A stretch of DNA of 64,000 bases from Anodontia alba (GCA_964016985.1 OZ024835.1:1123501-1187500), one strand, 5' to 3'. Numbered from the stretch's first letter, positions 10,491-21,863 are shown. The notes: generated from the sequence alone by a model not told the origin. Made by a program: numbers and translations.

Positions 10491-11256
10491 TTTGATTCCA
10501 TTGTAGGGCGAGGGCCGTAACTAATGTTGTGAGAACTTGTGGCCCGACCCCTTGCATTATAAATTTTGCAATAAATATGATTTAACAAACAGAAATACAA
10601 CGTGCAAAATATTTCAACATTCTAGCCAGAGGTTGTGGGTTTTATTTCTATTTTTAAATAAATCAAATGGATGTCAGTGATCCCAAAGGATCAAAAAGTT
10701 TTAGTTTTTATGTCGACAAAAGTATTTCTGTCGAAATGTACTAACTTTATATTATATAGTACATTTACAGATATGCTACCTGCAGTCCAAGTGGTAGTAA
10801 AATCAACTTTAACTTTGCAGAATATTAACACGTCATGCACCGTAAACCCTGGCACACTTATCCTAAAACTTGAACGAATTCATTTCACTTGTCGAAATTT
10901 CAACACGTCATAGTTGAACGGCAAACAGTGCATAATCTATACTGTTCTAGCAGTTTGGTCTGTCTACACTGTTTGCCTAGGTATTCGTGGTAAATTTAGT
11001 AGCCTTGAAATCCTAACGGAGAAAATTGCGCAATCTTATGCGCTATCAGTTAAAATCACATCATTGTGATCGAACAAAAGCTATTTAAATAAACGCTTCA
11101 TTTGCGTCGCTTTTCCAAAGCGCTTAAAAGACCGTGTTCATTTTTAAATTTCGATTAGTGATTATTCCGCTGTATATCCTGTATCAGCGATTCGCGTATT
11201 TACGTTTTACCTTTTATAAAACATGTCAATGGCTTATCAAATAATCTAAGCCATTC
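10491..11256. other. No gene recognised; one hairpin H
   Basis: At 10,921-10,977 lies an H variant with intact stems (GCAAACAGTGCATAAT... CTACACTGTTTGC) but a degenerate interior. The remainder is unassigned. Confidence 0.45.
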
Positions 11257-11262
11257 CCAGTA

Positions 11263-11352
11263 AGCATTCTTTATAAATCTATAGCGGGCCGTTATCGGCC
11301 CCTACCCTGACGGGCCGATAACGACCCGCTATAGATTTATAAAGATTGCTAG
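11263..11352. repeat. Hairpin K, copy 2 (long stem)
   Basis: The left arm AAATCTATAGCGGGCC plus GTTATCGGCCC pairs with GGGCCGATAACGACCCGC plus TATAGATTTATAAAG across a short loop TACCCTGAC. The stem is over 35 bp, GC-rich at the tip, in an AT-rich neighbourhood. Confidence 0.8.
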
Positions 11353-12157
11353 CTAGGTTATAAAACCAAGGAACGAGGAGCATTGAACAAAGACTTATAA
11401 CTTTGCTTCAATGTCATTTTCATAAAATTGTGTCTGGGCCTATGGCAGTACCTCTCTCTGGATACATACAACTACTAGATTATCGTGGTACGGCCAGTCC
11501 GATCCATACATTTAAGAGCTTCTACAAATACTCTTGCTATATCTTAATCCTTCCAAAATGTGGTTGGAAGGCTGCAACACTTCAGACCCTTGATCCTGAC
11601 ACGTTTGTTTTTAATCTGAATTTAGACCAACATCATAAAGTTTGACCTGTTATTTTTATCCTCTTCACTATTACTACTCCAGCAGGATGTGATAGTTGTC
11701 TTGGTATATAATCCCTTCATAAAAGGAATTAACCATGAAAGACATTACGAAAACATACCTTATAATTTTGACCCCCTGTAGCGCTGTGATGCAGTGTTGT
11801 AAAGAGTCAGCTTCAAGATCGCAAGTTAGAGACTTCGACTTACCAGTATTGTGTCTTGGAACAAAACACTTTATCCACGTTGCTTAATACTGGTTTCTAC
11901 CAAGACAAACTTGCGCGAAATACTCAGAAAATGAGGGTATCACAATATATTTAGAAGAAAACAAAAAACTACAAGAGAGGAGCCGCCTTGGGACAGTCTG
12001 CAATGAAACTACAGGGAAGTTACAACAAAATTCATTTCTTTGTAAAAACAACTGCGCCGTAATAATTCAAAATGTATATAAATGATAAGTCGTTGACGTT
12101 ATAAATAAAATATATAGTATATAAAATGCTAGATCAGAACATACATGGTTAATGCTG
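11353..12157. other. No gene recognised; small reverse X fragment
   Basis: About 11,975-12,025 resembles reversed X (GAGCCGCCTTGGGACAGTCT). The rest is unassigned. The 80-residue frame at 11,403-11,645 has no recognised domain. Confidence 0.4.
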
Positions 12158-12240
12158 TAGATGGGACTTGGGGTCTGGGAAGGGCTGCGGTTTGTGATTG
12201 TGGCACTCCCTGGACTTTTCTCTTACCTTTTTTTTTTTTT
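12158..12240 (+). repeat. Repeat X fragment
   Basis: Carries GGTCTGGGAAGGGCTGCGGT, TTGTGATTGTGGCACTCCCT and GGACTTTTCTCTTACC, then a T run. The same tail form lies at 14,858-14,935. Confidence 0.7.
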
Positions 12241-12583
12241 TTTTTAAATCATTAGAACTTTGACATTATTCTCCAAGATTGTAGTTTAATAGACACCAGT
12301 TGTTGTGATGATGCTAATCGCTGTCATTTTAAACAAGTCCTTCATTGTTTGAGATCCAGTTATTTGCATCGATATCCCTACTTTTCCCATACGAGGACAC
12401 CAAGAACCAGGCCAACATGTGCTTAAGTACAGGCCAGCAGTGGTTTTAATTATTATCTGACTATTATAGACTGCTCACATATTGTGTCACAAATTCGCGA
12501 GTCAAATTGATGCAAGGCTCTGGGTTGTCTTTCACGTGAGCAGGAGTTTGCGTATCTTATTTGTTTGTGCGTCTTTTGATTTA
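12241..12583. other. No gene recognised
   Basis: Unassigned AT-rich sequence between an X tail and an A element. Confidence 0.4.
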
Positions 12584-12862
12584 CATCACGAAAACATGCC
12601 TATATAATTTTGACCCCCTTAAACCCCTCTTTTATATAGTAAAACTGGGGTTTACAGGGGTATACATTATTTTTCGTATTCCTGCCCAAAAACATAGATT
12701 GTGGGTACCCGTTAGAACCGCCTCGCCGAGGTGGTTCTTACGAGTACCCATAATCTATGTTTTGACCAGAAGTATGAGAAATATCCGAATTTTTATCTGA
12801 AACTTTTCATTTTTTTGTGGTTAAAATGTTCAGTATATTTGAATAGGCGTGTTTTCGTAATG
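12584..12862 (-). mobile_element. MITE family A, copy 2 (R-L)
   Basis: R arm first (CATCACGAAAACATGCCTAT, ATAATTTTGACCCCCTTAAA), centre hairpin with CCGCCTCGCCGAGGTGG, L arm last (GAATAGGCGTGTTTTCGTAATG). The centre carries small mismatches. Read through, it gives the spurious 79-residue frame at 12,561. Confidence 0.9.
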
Positions 12863-12877
12863 ATATGCGGCGTTTTC

Positions 12878-13430
12878 GTTGTTATTATTTGTTCCTAATC
12901 TCTCCTTCTTTTGGTGCATCGGGAGGGACGCGTGTGCTTCGTGATCATTACGAAAACATACCTATTCAAATATACTGGAAATTTTACCACCAAAAAAGAA
13001 AATTTTCCGATAAAAAAAATCTGATATTTTACATAATTCTGCTCAAAACATAGATTGTGGTACTTGTTAGAACCGCCTCGTCGAGGCGGTTCTAACGAGT
13101 ACCCACAATCTATGTTTTTGACCAGAAATAAGAAAATTAATGCATACCCCTGTAAACCCAAATTTTACTATATAAAAGTGGGGTTTAAGTGGGTCACAAT
13201 TATATAGGCATGTTTTCGTGATGTATGGTATTTCCTGGATATTTTCATTTATATTTCTTCTGGCCGTTTTAAGGCGGTTCCTCTGTTCCAGTATGTCTTT
13301 GTTTGTGCTTCGGTGGTTTATTATTTGGCCTTTATGTTGCTATGGTTTGCCCATCTCTCCTGCTTCATGTACCTCTGATAGTCTGTGCTTCGTGATTGTG
13401 GTATTTCTTGGGCAATTTTGAATTTTTTTA
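12878..13430 (+). repeat. Repeat X copies, first split by MITE A
   Basis: The left part ends TGTGCTTCGTGAT at 12,945. The right part resumes TATGGTATTTCCTGGATATT at 13,224. Intact X reads TTCGTGATTGTGGCATTTCC, so joining the flanks restores X with no added or missing base. A second X copy follows at about 13,260-13,430 (GCCGTTTTAAGGCGGTTCCT ... TCGTGATTGTGGTATTTC). Confidence 0.8.
12946..13223 (+). mobile_element. MITE family A, copy 3 (278 bp, L-R), in repeat X
   Basis: CATTACGAAAACATACCTAT to GCATGTTTTCGTGATG. The centre hairpin has tip CCGCCTCGTCGAGGCGG. The host repeat allows exact boundary mapping and shows no target-site duplication. The 88-residue minus-strand frame here is hairpin read-through. 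Confidence 0.92.
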
Positions 13431-13611
13431 CTGCATAGATAACAAGTTGGTCATGACTTTTCGCACATGCGAGTGTATTGGTTTTCTTCTTTTCGTGTTA
13501 TACATTAGACATTGCTGTTCCTTCATTACATTAACATACCTGTGTGAAATGTATAACCAGAAGTCTTAAACTAAATAAGCCGTTGCTTTTAATCCCAAAA
13601 ATGACATTTTC

Positions 13612-13720
13612 TCATATGTGAGACGCTTCTAATGAATACCAACAACGTATGTTTTTATACAGAGATAACAAATATGGATCCAGATACTCTCCTTTCCTAG
13701 AGCCATATATGCCATGAGTT
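13612..13720 (+). repeat. Half of an E-type hairpin MITE
   Basis: GTGAGACGCTTCTAATGAAT, ACCAACAACGTATGTTTTTA and CAGATACTCTCCTTTCC follow the right arm of the E element at 50,383-50,567. The left arm is missing, so the break is close to the palindrome centre. Confidence 0.5.
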
Positions 13721-14034
13721 ATTTCAGCATATAATGATAAAACTGAAACATATCTGAACATTTTATATTATATATAATAACTTCGGGTACACACTATATA
13801 GCTTTTAACTTGTTAACATAATGTTTTGCTATCATTTAACGAAGCTAAGTGCAAATAAAAAAAAACTGTCTGGCATCTAGCAGTTGTGTTTTTCGAGACA
13901 CCAAGCAATAATGAACAAAATGTTCTGGGAGGACCGAAATCACAGAATCCAAAGATCTTTTTTCGCATTGGCGCTGTGTCGTCGGGTTATTCCCTGTCGC
14001 TTTACCAGTTTTAGAATCCTGTGAATTATATGTT

Positions 14035-14315
14035 GACCACGAAATCATGCCTATGTAATTGTGACCCCCTTAAACCCCACTTTTATATAGTAAAACTAGG
14101 ATTCATAGGGATATACATTATGTTTTTTATTTCTGCTCAAAAGATAGATTGTGGGTTCTCGTTAGAACCGCCTCGCCGAGGCGGTTCTAACGAGTACCCG
14201 CAGTCTATGTTTTGAGCAGAAATGTGAAAAATATCAGAAGTTTTTTTTTCTGAAAATTTTCATTTTTTGGTGGTAAAAAAATTCAGTACATTTGAATAGG
14301 CATGTTTTCGTAATG
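14035..14315 (-). mobile_element. MITE family A, copy 4 (R-L)
   Basis: R arm GACCACGAAATCATGCCTAT (diverged), centre tip CCGCCTCGCCGAGGCGG perfect, L arm GAATAGGCATGTTTTCGTAATG. The right boundary is clear. Confidence 0.9.
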
Positions 14316-14857
14316 AATTGTACAGAATGTACTGAGGGAATTGACCTTAGCATTGACCATTTTTACTGATCAAAGAAAATGGTACAGTATTGTAAAATTA
14401 ACTGTCAAAACTCAGACAAACAAATGCATGTGCATTTCTTCTCTATGAAATCAATTGGAGCAAACTTTGTTTGTCGTATGTTTTAAGTAGGCGGAGCTTC
14501 AGGCTAAACCTGGTATGGTCATTTTCGAACATAGTCTGAATAATCAGCTTTCAGAAACTGGAAAATGTCTTTTTTCTTACCAGATGTCTACAATTTGTTC
14601 TCGAGAATCCCAGACATGTCTTTTCAAAGATAGGACTTCAACACTATAATTGCGTTAATTCCGATTCGTAATAGCTTACCGGAACTTCTAAAGACAGACA
14701 CAAATATGTGTCGGAAGACTTCTTTCATAATGGCGATGACCTCTGTTGATCTCATAAAATGTGTTGATTAGGGTACATGGATATTCTGTGGTGTACGACC
14801 TAAGCTGATAAATTCCGGTGCCATCACATACCATGCGCATAACACTGTGACCTAACT
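14316..14857. other. No gene recognised
   Basis: Unassigned sequence. No frame above 60 residues. Confidence 0.4.
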
Positions 14858-15255
14858 CTTGGTGTCTGGGAAGGGCTGCGGTTTTAATTGTGGCACTCCC
14901 TGGACTTTTCTTTTACCTTTTTTTTCTGACATCATAGACAAAAACTTGTCCAGTGCAAAACTCATGTACTGTTTGGCCTAGGTTCACCAATTTTGTTTTT
15001 TGGTACATTTAGTGGTATTTTTGGATTGTATAGCATGAATTAGTTATTGTGACCTATATGTTGGCCCTATTTTACAGAAAAAAAACCCAACAAAAAACAA
15101 AACTTTTCTCTGGCTAATTACCTGCAATGTAGATAAGCGAACTCTGGAACTGATACAATCGGATCCACATCCCGCCCCCAATACCATAGGAAATGTACCG
15201 CCTTGGAACGGTCAGTAATGAACTACTGTGTGTGTGTGGGGGGGGGGGGGGGGGA
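14858..15255. repeat. Repeat X tails and G run
   Basis: 14,858-14,935 is a forward X tail (GTCTGGGAAGGGCTGCGG ... CACTCCCTGGACTTTTC). 15,165-15,230 is a reversed X piece (ACCGCCTTGGAACGGTCAGT), followed by an 18-base G run with neighbouring GT steps. Confidence 0.65.
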
Positions 15256-15829
15256 GGGAGGCGTGCTTAACCTTGCGTTACGGGATCCCAACCCTTGCCC
15301 TCAGCTTCCATAGTGGTAAAACATACATTTGTTCGGTCCGTTTTGAGGTCTTCTAACAGTTTGGCCTCAGCTGACAAAATTTGGTGTATGTTTACATCTA
15401 GTTAAGTTATTATGCGTACCTATTAGTGGATCACTGACCATTATGGTGACCTGACCTAAACCAAGAATGCTGGATGAGTAACAATCAGTGTAGACCGAGA
15501 TCAGACGCCGCAGGCTTTTTTGATCGAATAAACAGAGTTATTACGGTATGAATGGGGCTATACAAGGCCTCGTATTCAAGGACATCCCTGACTTGATAAT
15601 ATGGGCATCAAAATGTCGATTGTGACGTCTCACAAATACACCTTTGAGCACGTACTCAGTTATGATATCTAGACATAGATAGCAGTTCTTTAAGAATGAC
15701 GGACTGTGAATGCCATTGGTGATTTATCACCAAGACATTTATTGATTTACTTATACAGTCGCATAGCTTTGAAGAAGATTATGAAATTATCATACTGCAC
15801 GTAACTACTTAAAGTTAAATGAGGTGGCG
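15256..15829. other. No gene recognised; half of hairpin H
   Basis: Near 15,485-15,520 CAGTGTAGACCGAGATCAGA and CGCCGCAGG is the left half of H, broken at the tip. The remainder is unassigned. Confidence 0.45.
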
Positions 15830-16150
15830 TTCTCCCGAGACAACAAAGAAGAGATGAGGAACAAATAATACCAAAACAAACGCCACATAAGTAAACAGAG
15901 ACGCACAAACAAAGAAGAACTGCCGCAAAAGAAGACAAAAATATTATTGCGCCTTGACTATGGATGTGTCTATACTATAAACTCTTTGCAAGACGATCCG
16001 GAGGCATCGGGGATAGGAGCACTATAAAGTCTATTGCACTAAGAACATTGTTTTTTATCATCATCCCTTCTTCTTTTGGTGCCTCTGGAAGTCTGACTGT
16101 TTGTGGCATTTCCGGGATACCGGGTCCGCGTAGAGGTTTTGTATCTCATA
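15830..16150. repeat. Repeat X fragments in both orientations
   Basis: 15,830-15,930 is reversed X (GAGATGAGGAACAAATAATA, AAACGCCACATAAGTAAA). 16,055-16,130 is forward X (CCTTCTTCTTTTGGTGCCTC, TTGTGGCATTTCCGGGATA). Confidence 0.6.
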
Positions 16151-16505
16151 AGTGAAATATCATAGTAGAACACATGCAATCACTAACACTGTGGTGAGAA
16201 AATAAAAAAAATGAAATAGGAAGCAGCGTTCTATATTTATATTTTAAGTTTAATCGTCTACGATAAAGCAGCCGGCATTCTTGTTGCTATTCATTGCTCT
16301 ATGCAAAACATTGAGCTAACATGCATGTGATCTATGCCGCGCATTAGGGCGGCCTATGTGTGTGTCCACATGTAATGGTCTTTGTTTACATACGTTTGCG
16401 TGACGTTAGTCACATTTTGCGTGGTGTCGGTCACGTGTCTCCATGACGTTAAGCGCGAAAAAACCGCCGTAGGGCTGTTCCAAGACCTCCTTTAAGTGAA
16501 ATTTA
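16151..16505. other. No gene recognised
   Basis: Moderately GC-rich near 16,350-16,470 with several ACGT-containing words. No frame or repeat was identified. Confidence 0.35.
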
Positions 16506-16597
16506 TTTCTAAATATTATAAAAAAGGGCAAGAGAAAAGTCCAGGGAATGCCACAATCACAAACCGCACCCCCCCTCTCCCCCGACCCCCCGCCCCC

Positions 16598-16671
<74 letters not shown>

Positions 16672-17482
16672 AAGAGGAAGAAGAAACCGACAAAACCAAA
16701 CAAACACAAATCGAAAAAACGTACGAAAAGCACCAATATTAGCTCTCTCTTCCCCAAGCGAGGTAATCGCAATGCTAAAAGGACTGAAAAACACAAGACC
16801 AAAATAACACAAGGTAAGACATAAAACAAATTGCCTCGTAGAATAAACAACAAAAAGTAAGAGTATTATCGGGACGACCGCCTTAGAACGGTCAGTAGAG
16901 TACACAACGGGGGTGGGGGTGGGGAGGTTAAAGCACTTTTACAGCTAGCCAACTTCACCCTGGGTTCCGATGCCACTCTTAATCACAACTAGTAGAACAG
17001 AAAGCAAAATGGGCAGTTGTTGAAGGGGACCAAAATGCTAGCATCACAACGCATATAGAAAAAAAAAACAGTACAAAGAGTAAGAACAATCCCAGGACCA
17101 CCGCCTGAGAACGTTCAGTAGAATAAACTACCGGGGTTTTAAAGCACTTTTACAGCTAGCCAACTTCATCCTGGGTCCCGATGCAACTCCCGATAAAACC
17201 AAGCCAATTTAATTGTTAGGTAAGAACTGGTAAACTAGTAAAACAGAAAGCAAAGTGGGCAGCTATTGAAGACGGTGACCACAATGCTAGCATCACAACG
17301 CATATAGAAAAAAAACAGTACAAAGAGTAAGAACAATACCAGGACCACCGCCTGAGAACGTTCAGTAGAATAAACTACCGGGGGTTTAAAGCACTTTTAC
17401 AGCCAACCAACTTCACCCTGGATCCCGATGCAACTCACGATTAAACCAAGCCAATTTAAATGTTAGGTAAGAACTGATAATA
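16506..17482 (-). repeat. Reversed repeat X with AC microsatellite and 246-bp tandem duplication
   Basis: Reads AGAGAAAAGTCCAGGGAATG, ACCGCCTTAGAACGGTCAGT and AAAGCACTTTTACAGCTAGC. The unit beginning AGTARAACAGAAAGCAAA occurs at 16,991 and 17,237, a tandem duplication of 246 bp. A long AC tract lies at about 16,600-16,671. Frames of 97-129 residues here are produced by the dinucleotide run and by X. Confidence 0.75.
16600..16671. repeat. (AC)n microsatellite, ~70 bp
   Basis: Uninterrupted AC dinucleotides, preceded by a C-rich tract (CCCCCCTCTCCCCCGACCCC). Confidence 0.98.
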
Positions 17483-17680
17483 AATTGATAACATAACATA
17501 AATATAAGAATTGAAATTCAGATTTTGAACGTGCCCTGGGAGATGAAAAACATAAGGCTATTTTAATGTCTCCGAGAATCTCTTCGGGCTTCACAGACAA
17601 TGCGAAAGCATACTGTTTTTCATCATTCAGTGCAATAAAAACCAACTTGTCAAGCGGGAGAAACAGTCGTTATAGAGTTT

Positions 17681-17682
<2 letters not shown>

Positions 17683-17732
<50 letters not shown>
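17683..17732. repeat. (CT)n microsatellite, ~48 bp
   Basis: Uninterrupted CT dinucleotides. Confidence 0.97.
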
Positions 17733-17736
<4 letters not shown>

Positions 17737-18070
17737 AAAATGACTCATATGAGATAAACAGTTACTCCAATATGATGCGGTATCCTCATAGTCGGATAAA
17801 AGCATTTGCTTACCTGAATAGCATTGGCTAATTGGCTATCCAAAAACTCAGATTAGACAACATAGCATTTATATTGAGTTTTCACCGTGCGCCCATGTCA
17901 GAAGGTACATCGCACGTACTGACGGTCCATATGTTGTATTTCAGAAGGCCAACTCAGTTGTCGTTTGTAACTGCATCAGGATTTAAGGCGAGATTTCAAT
18001 TTACTAAATGGAAAGGAAGGCAATGCTCAGGAATCGATTCTAAAATGGTTTAAGCCTTACCCCTCTCTAC
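17733..18070. other. No gene recognised
   Basis: A 73-residue frame (17,832-18,053) shows no recognised motif and no repeat match in the window. It is not supported as a gene. Confidence 0.35.
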
Positions 18071-18310
18071 TAGCAGTTTTTCTGCTGACCGTTCCAAAAA
18101 AGGTAAGAGAAAAGTCCAGGGAGTGCCACAATCACAAACCAAAGCCCTTTCCATACCCCAAGAGGAAGAGAAAACTGACAAATCCAAACAAGCACAAATC
18201 GAACAAACGTACGAAAAGCACTAAGATTAGCTCTCTCTTCCCCAAGCGAGTTAATCGCAATACTAAAAGGATAGAAAAACACAAGAACAAAATGACACAC
18301 CAAGTCTGAA
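18071..18310 (-). repeat. Reversed repeat X fragment
   Basis: AGAGAAAAGTCCAGGGAGTG, CCAAGAGGAAGAGAAAACTG and CTCTTCCCCAAGCGAGTTAA match reversed X at 16,530-16,800. A short forward scrap (GCTGACCGTTCC) precedes it. Confidence 0.65.
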
Positions 18311-18427
18311 ATTTTGTTGTAGTTATTTGTTCCGATTTGAGTGGTGACTTATGCTTGTGTTTGTTTGTTCTGTCTTATCTAGCTCTGTGATCTGTTCACT
18401 TGAGGGAGCTGGTCTCGTGGTTAATTA

Positions 18428-18568
18428 CATCACGATAACACGCCTATATAATTTTGACCCCCTTAAACCCCACTTTTTATATAGTAAAACTAGGGTTTAC
18501 AGGGTATACAATATTTTTCTTATTTCTGCTCAAAACATAGATTGTGGGTACTCGTTAGAACCGCCTCA
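18428..18568 (-). mobile_element. MITE family A, copy 5, half element
   Basis: An R arm (CATCACGATAACACGCCTAT) runs to ACTCGTTAGAACCGCCTCAG and stops exactly at the hairpin tip. The other arm is absent and unrelated sequence follows. Confidence 0.9.
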
Positions 18569-18635
18569 GTCACATTTTGGTTTTCATTATAAATGTTATT
18601 TAATCATTTCCAAGAAAATAATTTCCCTAGTAGTT

Positions 18636-19080
18636 ATTTCCACTGACAAGTCCAAGGCGGTAGCTCTGTTTCAGTCTTTTTTTTTCTTTTTTTTTTTTTT
18701 TCTTTGTTTTTGTTTGTACAGTCGACTCGCATTATCTCAGCTTCGCTTATCTCGAAAAACCGTTTAGCTTGAAGTGAAAATCTGTTCCCAGTTTTAGCTC
18801 GGATATCTAACAACAGGTAACAAGATATTGGGGAAAAGATGAGAGATTGCTCCTAATTGCTCTTCTAATTTCAGGAGTTAAATTACATACTCATTTGTGA
18901 AATGTGGTTGTTCGATTTATTTTTCCTCAGTTCTGCAAATATGATACGTCAAGGTACAGATATCTCGAAGTTTTTTAGAGAGTCCTATTGACTGCGAGAT
19001 AAGGAGAGTCGACTCTATGTCGGTTATTGCAACAGTGTCTCTGTTTCATGTTATTGTTGTTTCCAGAATTGTTTCTGATG
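18636..19080 (+). repeat. Repeat X copy split by MITE B
   Basis: GACAAGTCCAAGGCGG, CTCTGTTTCAGTC and T runs lead to TTTGTA at 18,718. After the B element, TATGTCGGTTATTGCAACAG resumes. Intact X at 5,245 reads TGTATGTCGGTTAAAGCAAC, so a TA was duplicated. Confidence 0.8.
18719..19015 (+). mobile_element. MITE family B, copy 4, in repeat X
   Basis: CAGTCGACTCGCATTATCTC to GATAAGGAGAGTCGACTC, flanked by TA (18,717-18,718 and 19,016-19,017). The interior is shortened around the hairpin (GAGATTGCTCCTAATTGCTC). Confidence 0.9.
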
Positions 19081-19344
19081 TTTTTGCCAGTGACGCGCCA
19101 TAAGTAGACTTCCCAAATCCCGGACATACGCTTCTACCGATACGCTTCTACCGATATTTCCTTCGTTCAGACCTACGGGCATGGTGGGCGAAGCTTGCTT
19201 ACTAAGTAATGCTTACTATCCGCGGACGCCTGATTACAACCTCTGTTCTGGGGTCCATGTCTGTTGGTCTGAACATTCTGATTCGTCATTCGTTTATGGA
19301 TTTAAGAGTTTGCATTACGGCTTTGGTACCATGACCGCAACGAC

Positions 19345-19420
19345 TTGTTATCCTTCCCTTCTTCTGTCAGTGCCGCTGGGAAGGCTGTGTTTCGTGATTG
19401 TGGTCGTCCTGGACAACTGA
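19345..19420 (+). repeat. Repeat X fragment
   Basis: CCTTCCCTTCTTCTGTCAGT, CTGGGAAGGCTGTGTTTCGT, then GATTGTGGTCGTCCTGGAC. Confidence 0.6.
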
Positions 19421-19437
19421 CAATTAATTTGTACTGA

Positions 19438-19648
19438 TGAGCCAGCGCACGATGAAACCTACAATAAGACCTGTGTGACAAACAAAGACTCAGATCAGCC
19501 TGTACATCCACCCGGTATGGCAAGGGTTCTCGTATATCCCTCTTTGGATAGACTGGAGATTATAGAAGGCACATACGGATGCGCAGGCTGATCTGAGTCT
19601 TCGCTGGTCGCAAAAGTCTTATTGAAGATTTTGTCGTGTGCTGGCTCA
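19438..19648 (-). mobile_element. MITE family J, copy 2
   Basis: TGAGCCAGCGCACGATGAAA to TTTTGTCGTGTGCTGGCTCA, with AACCTACAATAAGACC/TCTTATTGAAGATT subterminal pairs. The interior is the reverse of copy 1 (GTATGGCAAGGGTTCTCGTA). Confidence 0.85.
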
Positions 19649-20025
19649 TTTCTGAAAATCCCAACGGTCTCAGGTTAGCCCCGATTGGAATGTATGTCCG
19701 ATGTTCTGGAAACACTACAGAGATATGGATTAGCAGTCCTCTGAACGTTTCAACTTCGACTGAATGAACACTGGAAAATGACTTCAATCTGATAAGAACA
19801 ATATTTATCACTGTTTGCTAATGATCTGTTTGCATGGCTATATATTTTGTAATTTGCTGGCGAGGAATTTCCATTGAAAAGATCATTTAAAAATGATATA
19901 AAATGCTTCCTGCTTGGTGTAATTATTCTAAATGATGACAGATTGCCAAACCTGTCCTTAAAATGGCACGCAAAATGATTAATTAGGCGATATATCCGGT
20001 TTCGTCTTTAAGTAACCTAAATAGG
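19649..20025. other. No gene recognised
   Basis: Unassigned. The 83-residue minus-strand frame at 19,560-19,811 overlaps element J and has no motif. Confidence 0.4.
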
Positions 20026-20257
20026 ATTAACCAATTTATGCCTGGCGTCCCATAGAAGGGACATTCGCAAACAGAGTAGACCCAGATTAGACGCTGCAAA
20101 ACGCGGCGTCTGATCAGGGTCTACACTGTTTGCATTAAATACAGGAATTTCTATAACAGATGATAATAATACAAACTTCTCATACACCCCTTCTTCTTGA
20201 AATGAACCTGTCCAAATTCTTAAGGTGGAAGAATCCATTCGGCGTAAATGGGGTTAA
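20026..20257 (+). mobile_element. MITE hosting hairpin H (type I), copy 1
   Basis: Ends ATTAACCAATTTATGCC and GGCGTAAATGGGGTTAAT are inverted. Subterminal TGGCGTCCCATAGAAGGGAC precedes hairpin H (20,067-20,133), followed by GCATTAAATACAGGAATTTC and GAACCTGTCCAAATTCTTAA. Related copies: 46,035-46,275, 52,309-52,535 and 53,742-54,155. Confidence 0.85.
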
Positions 20258-20462
20258 TGTCAAAATATGAGAAAATGTACCTTTTAATATTATGCGCTCA
20301 GTGGAGATTCAGATCATCTCGTATATCTTAGCAGTCCGAGAAGAGTATTCCCTGTTCGCCTTCATAAATTTTCGGCGCTGGTTATTCACAGTCTAGCAGA
20401 GCCCTGAACCCTCTGTGTGGTTAAGCCTGTTGATCTAAATCTTAAACTGGTTTAAGCCTCCC

Positions 20463-21180
20463 CTTCAAGTAGTGTTTTTTCTACTGACCATTCCAGGGAC
20501 GGTTCCTCTGTTGCAGTTCGTTATTCGTGCATTTGTGGTTGCATATATGACGTTTGTTTTGTCATTATACCCCGCCACACAATAGGGCGGGGTATTATGG
20601 TTTCACGTTGGACGTCCGTGTGTCTGTCTGTCCGTCCGTCAGTCGTGCGTCCGTCCATTTTTCGTTTCCGGATGATAACTTAAGTAAACATAAATGGATT
20701 TTCACCAAACTTAGTATGTGCATTGTTATTGTAGATATCTGGTTTGGGATTGCTAACCGGACAGTAACGCGAGTAAAAACAAGGGATTTTAACCAAACTT
20801 GCTTTATGCATTGGCATTAAGGAGATCTGGTGTGGAATTTCTAATGGGCAAATTTCGTCAAATTTTTACGGAGTTATCTGCCCGAGACACGCCCATATTT
20901 TCATTTCCGGACAATAACTTGAGTAAATAACAAGGCCTTTTAACCAAACTTGCTATATGCATTGATATTATCAAGATCTGGTTTAGGATTGTTATCTGTC
21001 CCTCCGTCATTTTCTTTCCAGACATTTTCGCATTGATAACTTTAATACATAAACAAATAATTGCTGTGGCGGGGTATTATGCTTGCGGAGCTTTTCATTT
21101 TGTTAGTCATCCCTCCTTCTTTTGTTGAATTAAGAAGGCTATACTTCGTGATTGTGGCATTTTCTCGGTATCCTCACCTA
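20463..21180 (+). repeat. Repeat X copy split by CCCGCC repeat
   Basis: GACCATTCCAGGGACGGTTC, TGTTTTGTCATTAT before 20,569. TTGTTAGTCATCCCTCCTTC and TTCGTGATTGTGGCATTTTC after about 21,100. Confidence 0.75.
20569..21103 (+). mobile_element. CCCGCC-ended interspersed repeat in X
   Basis: Opens ACCCCGCCACACAATAGGGC, which is itself a small hairpin. An inverted copy of its start (TGTGGCGGGGTAT, near 21,063) lies close to the right end. The interior has TGTCTGTCTGTCCGTCCGTC steps and three diverged units containing GATAACTTRAGTAAA and TTTTCACCAAACTTAG / TTTTAACCAAACTTGC. Class is unknown. Confidence 0.7.
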
Positions 21181-21199
21181 CACGTTCGCCAAAAGCAGG

Positions 21200-21441
21200 C
21201 TCCGAGTTTATAAAACTTTTTTTCATGCTCAACTCAGCTGAGCATGAAATTTTCTCTGCTGATAAATATGAAAATTCCAACAATAGTTGGCATTTTCATA
21301 TTTATTAGCAGAGAAATTTTCATGCTCAGCTATGTTTAGCAAGAAAGAATTTGCAATTGTTAGTAATTTGAGATTATTAGCAGGAAAATTGTCATGTTCA
21401 GCTGAGTTGAGCATGAAAAACGTTTTATAACCTCGGGGCCT
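21200..21441 (+). mobile_element. Palindromic MITE L, copy 1
   Basis: Ends CCGAGTTTATAAAAC and GTTTTATAACCTCGG. Nested stems: TTTCATGCTCAACTCAGC, and TCTGCTGATAAATATGAAAA / TTTTCATATTTATTAGCAGA. The copy at 33,899-34,124 shares GCTATGTTTAGCAAGAAAGA. Confidence 0.85.
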
Positions 21442-21863
21442 GATGTCCGAAGGTGCATTTGCTCCCATTGCGGAGTAATACATTTTTATGATGGGTTTTA
21501 AGTAGATTTTAGTGGTTTAACCTGTTAATTGTTAACATCAAAATAATTATACAGTTGGGGACCAGACCAGACATCTCAGTACGTTTGCAATTCCACAAAG
21601 AAAAGGAAAAACAAAAAATAAATAAATAAATAACAAACAAAAAACAAAACAAAAACAAAAACAAACAAACAAAAATAAACCAGAACAATCGGTACCGTAT
21701 CTATGCAACACTTATGTTTTAATAGAACCTTCCCACTTGTAGGAAGAGCCGCTGTCAAAGAACATTGCCTTCCGGTGACAACGCGAGGATGTGTCTGTCT
21801 TGTCTTTCTGTTGGGTACCATTGGTAGTTTATGTTCTCTGACGCTTCATAAACACCTTTACTA
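21442..21863. other. No gene; A-rich simple tract
   Basis: An AAACAAA / AAATAAATAA tract spans about 21,596-21,680. Nothing else was recognised. Confidence 0.5.

Noticed and set aside
16406..16905. Cys/Val- and Thr/His-rich frames around an AC tract
   Set aside because: They are translations of the AC microsatellite and of reversed repeat X.
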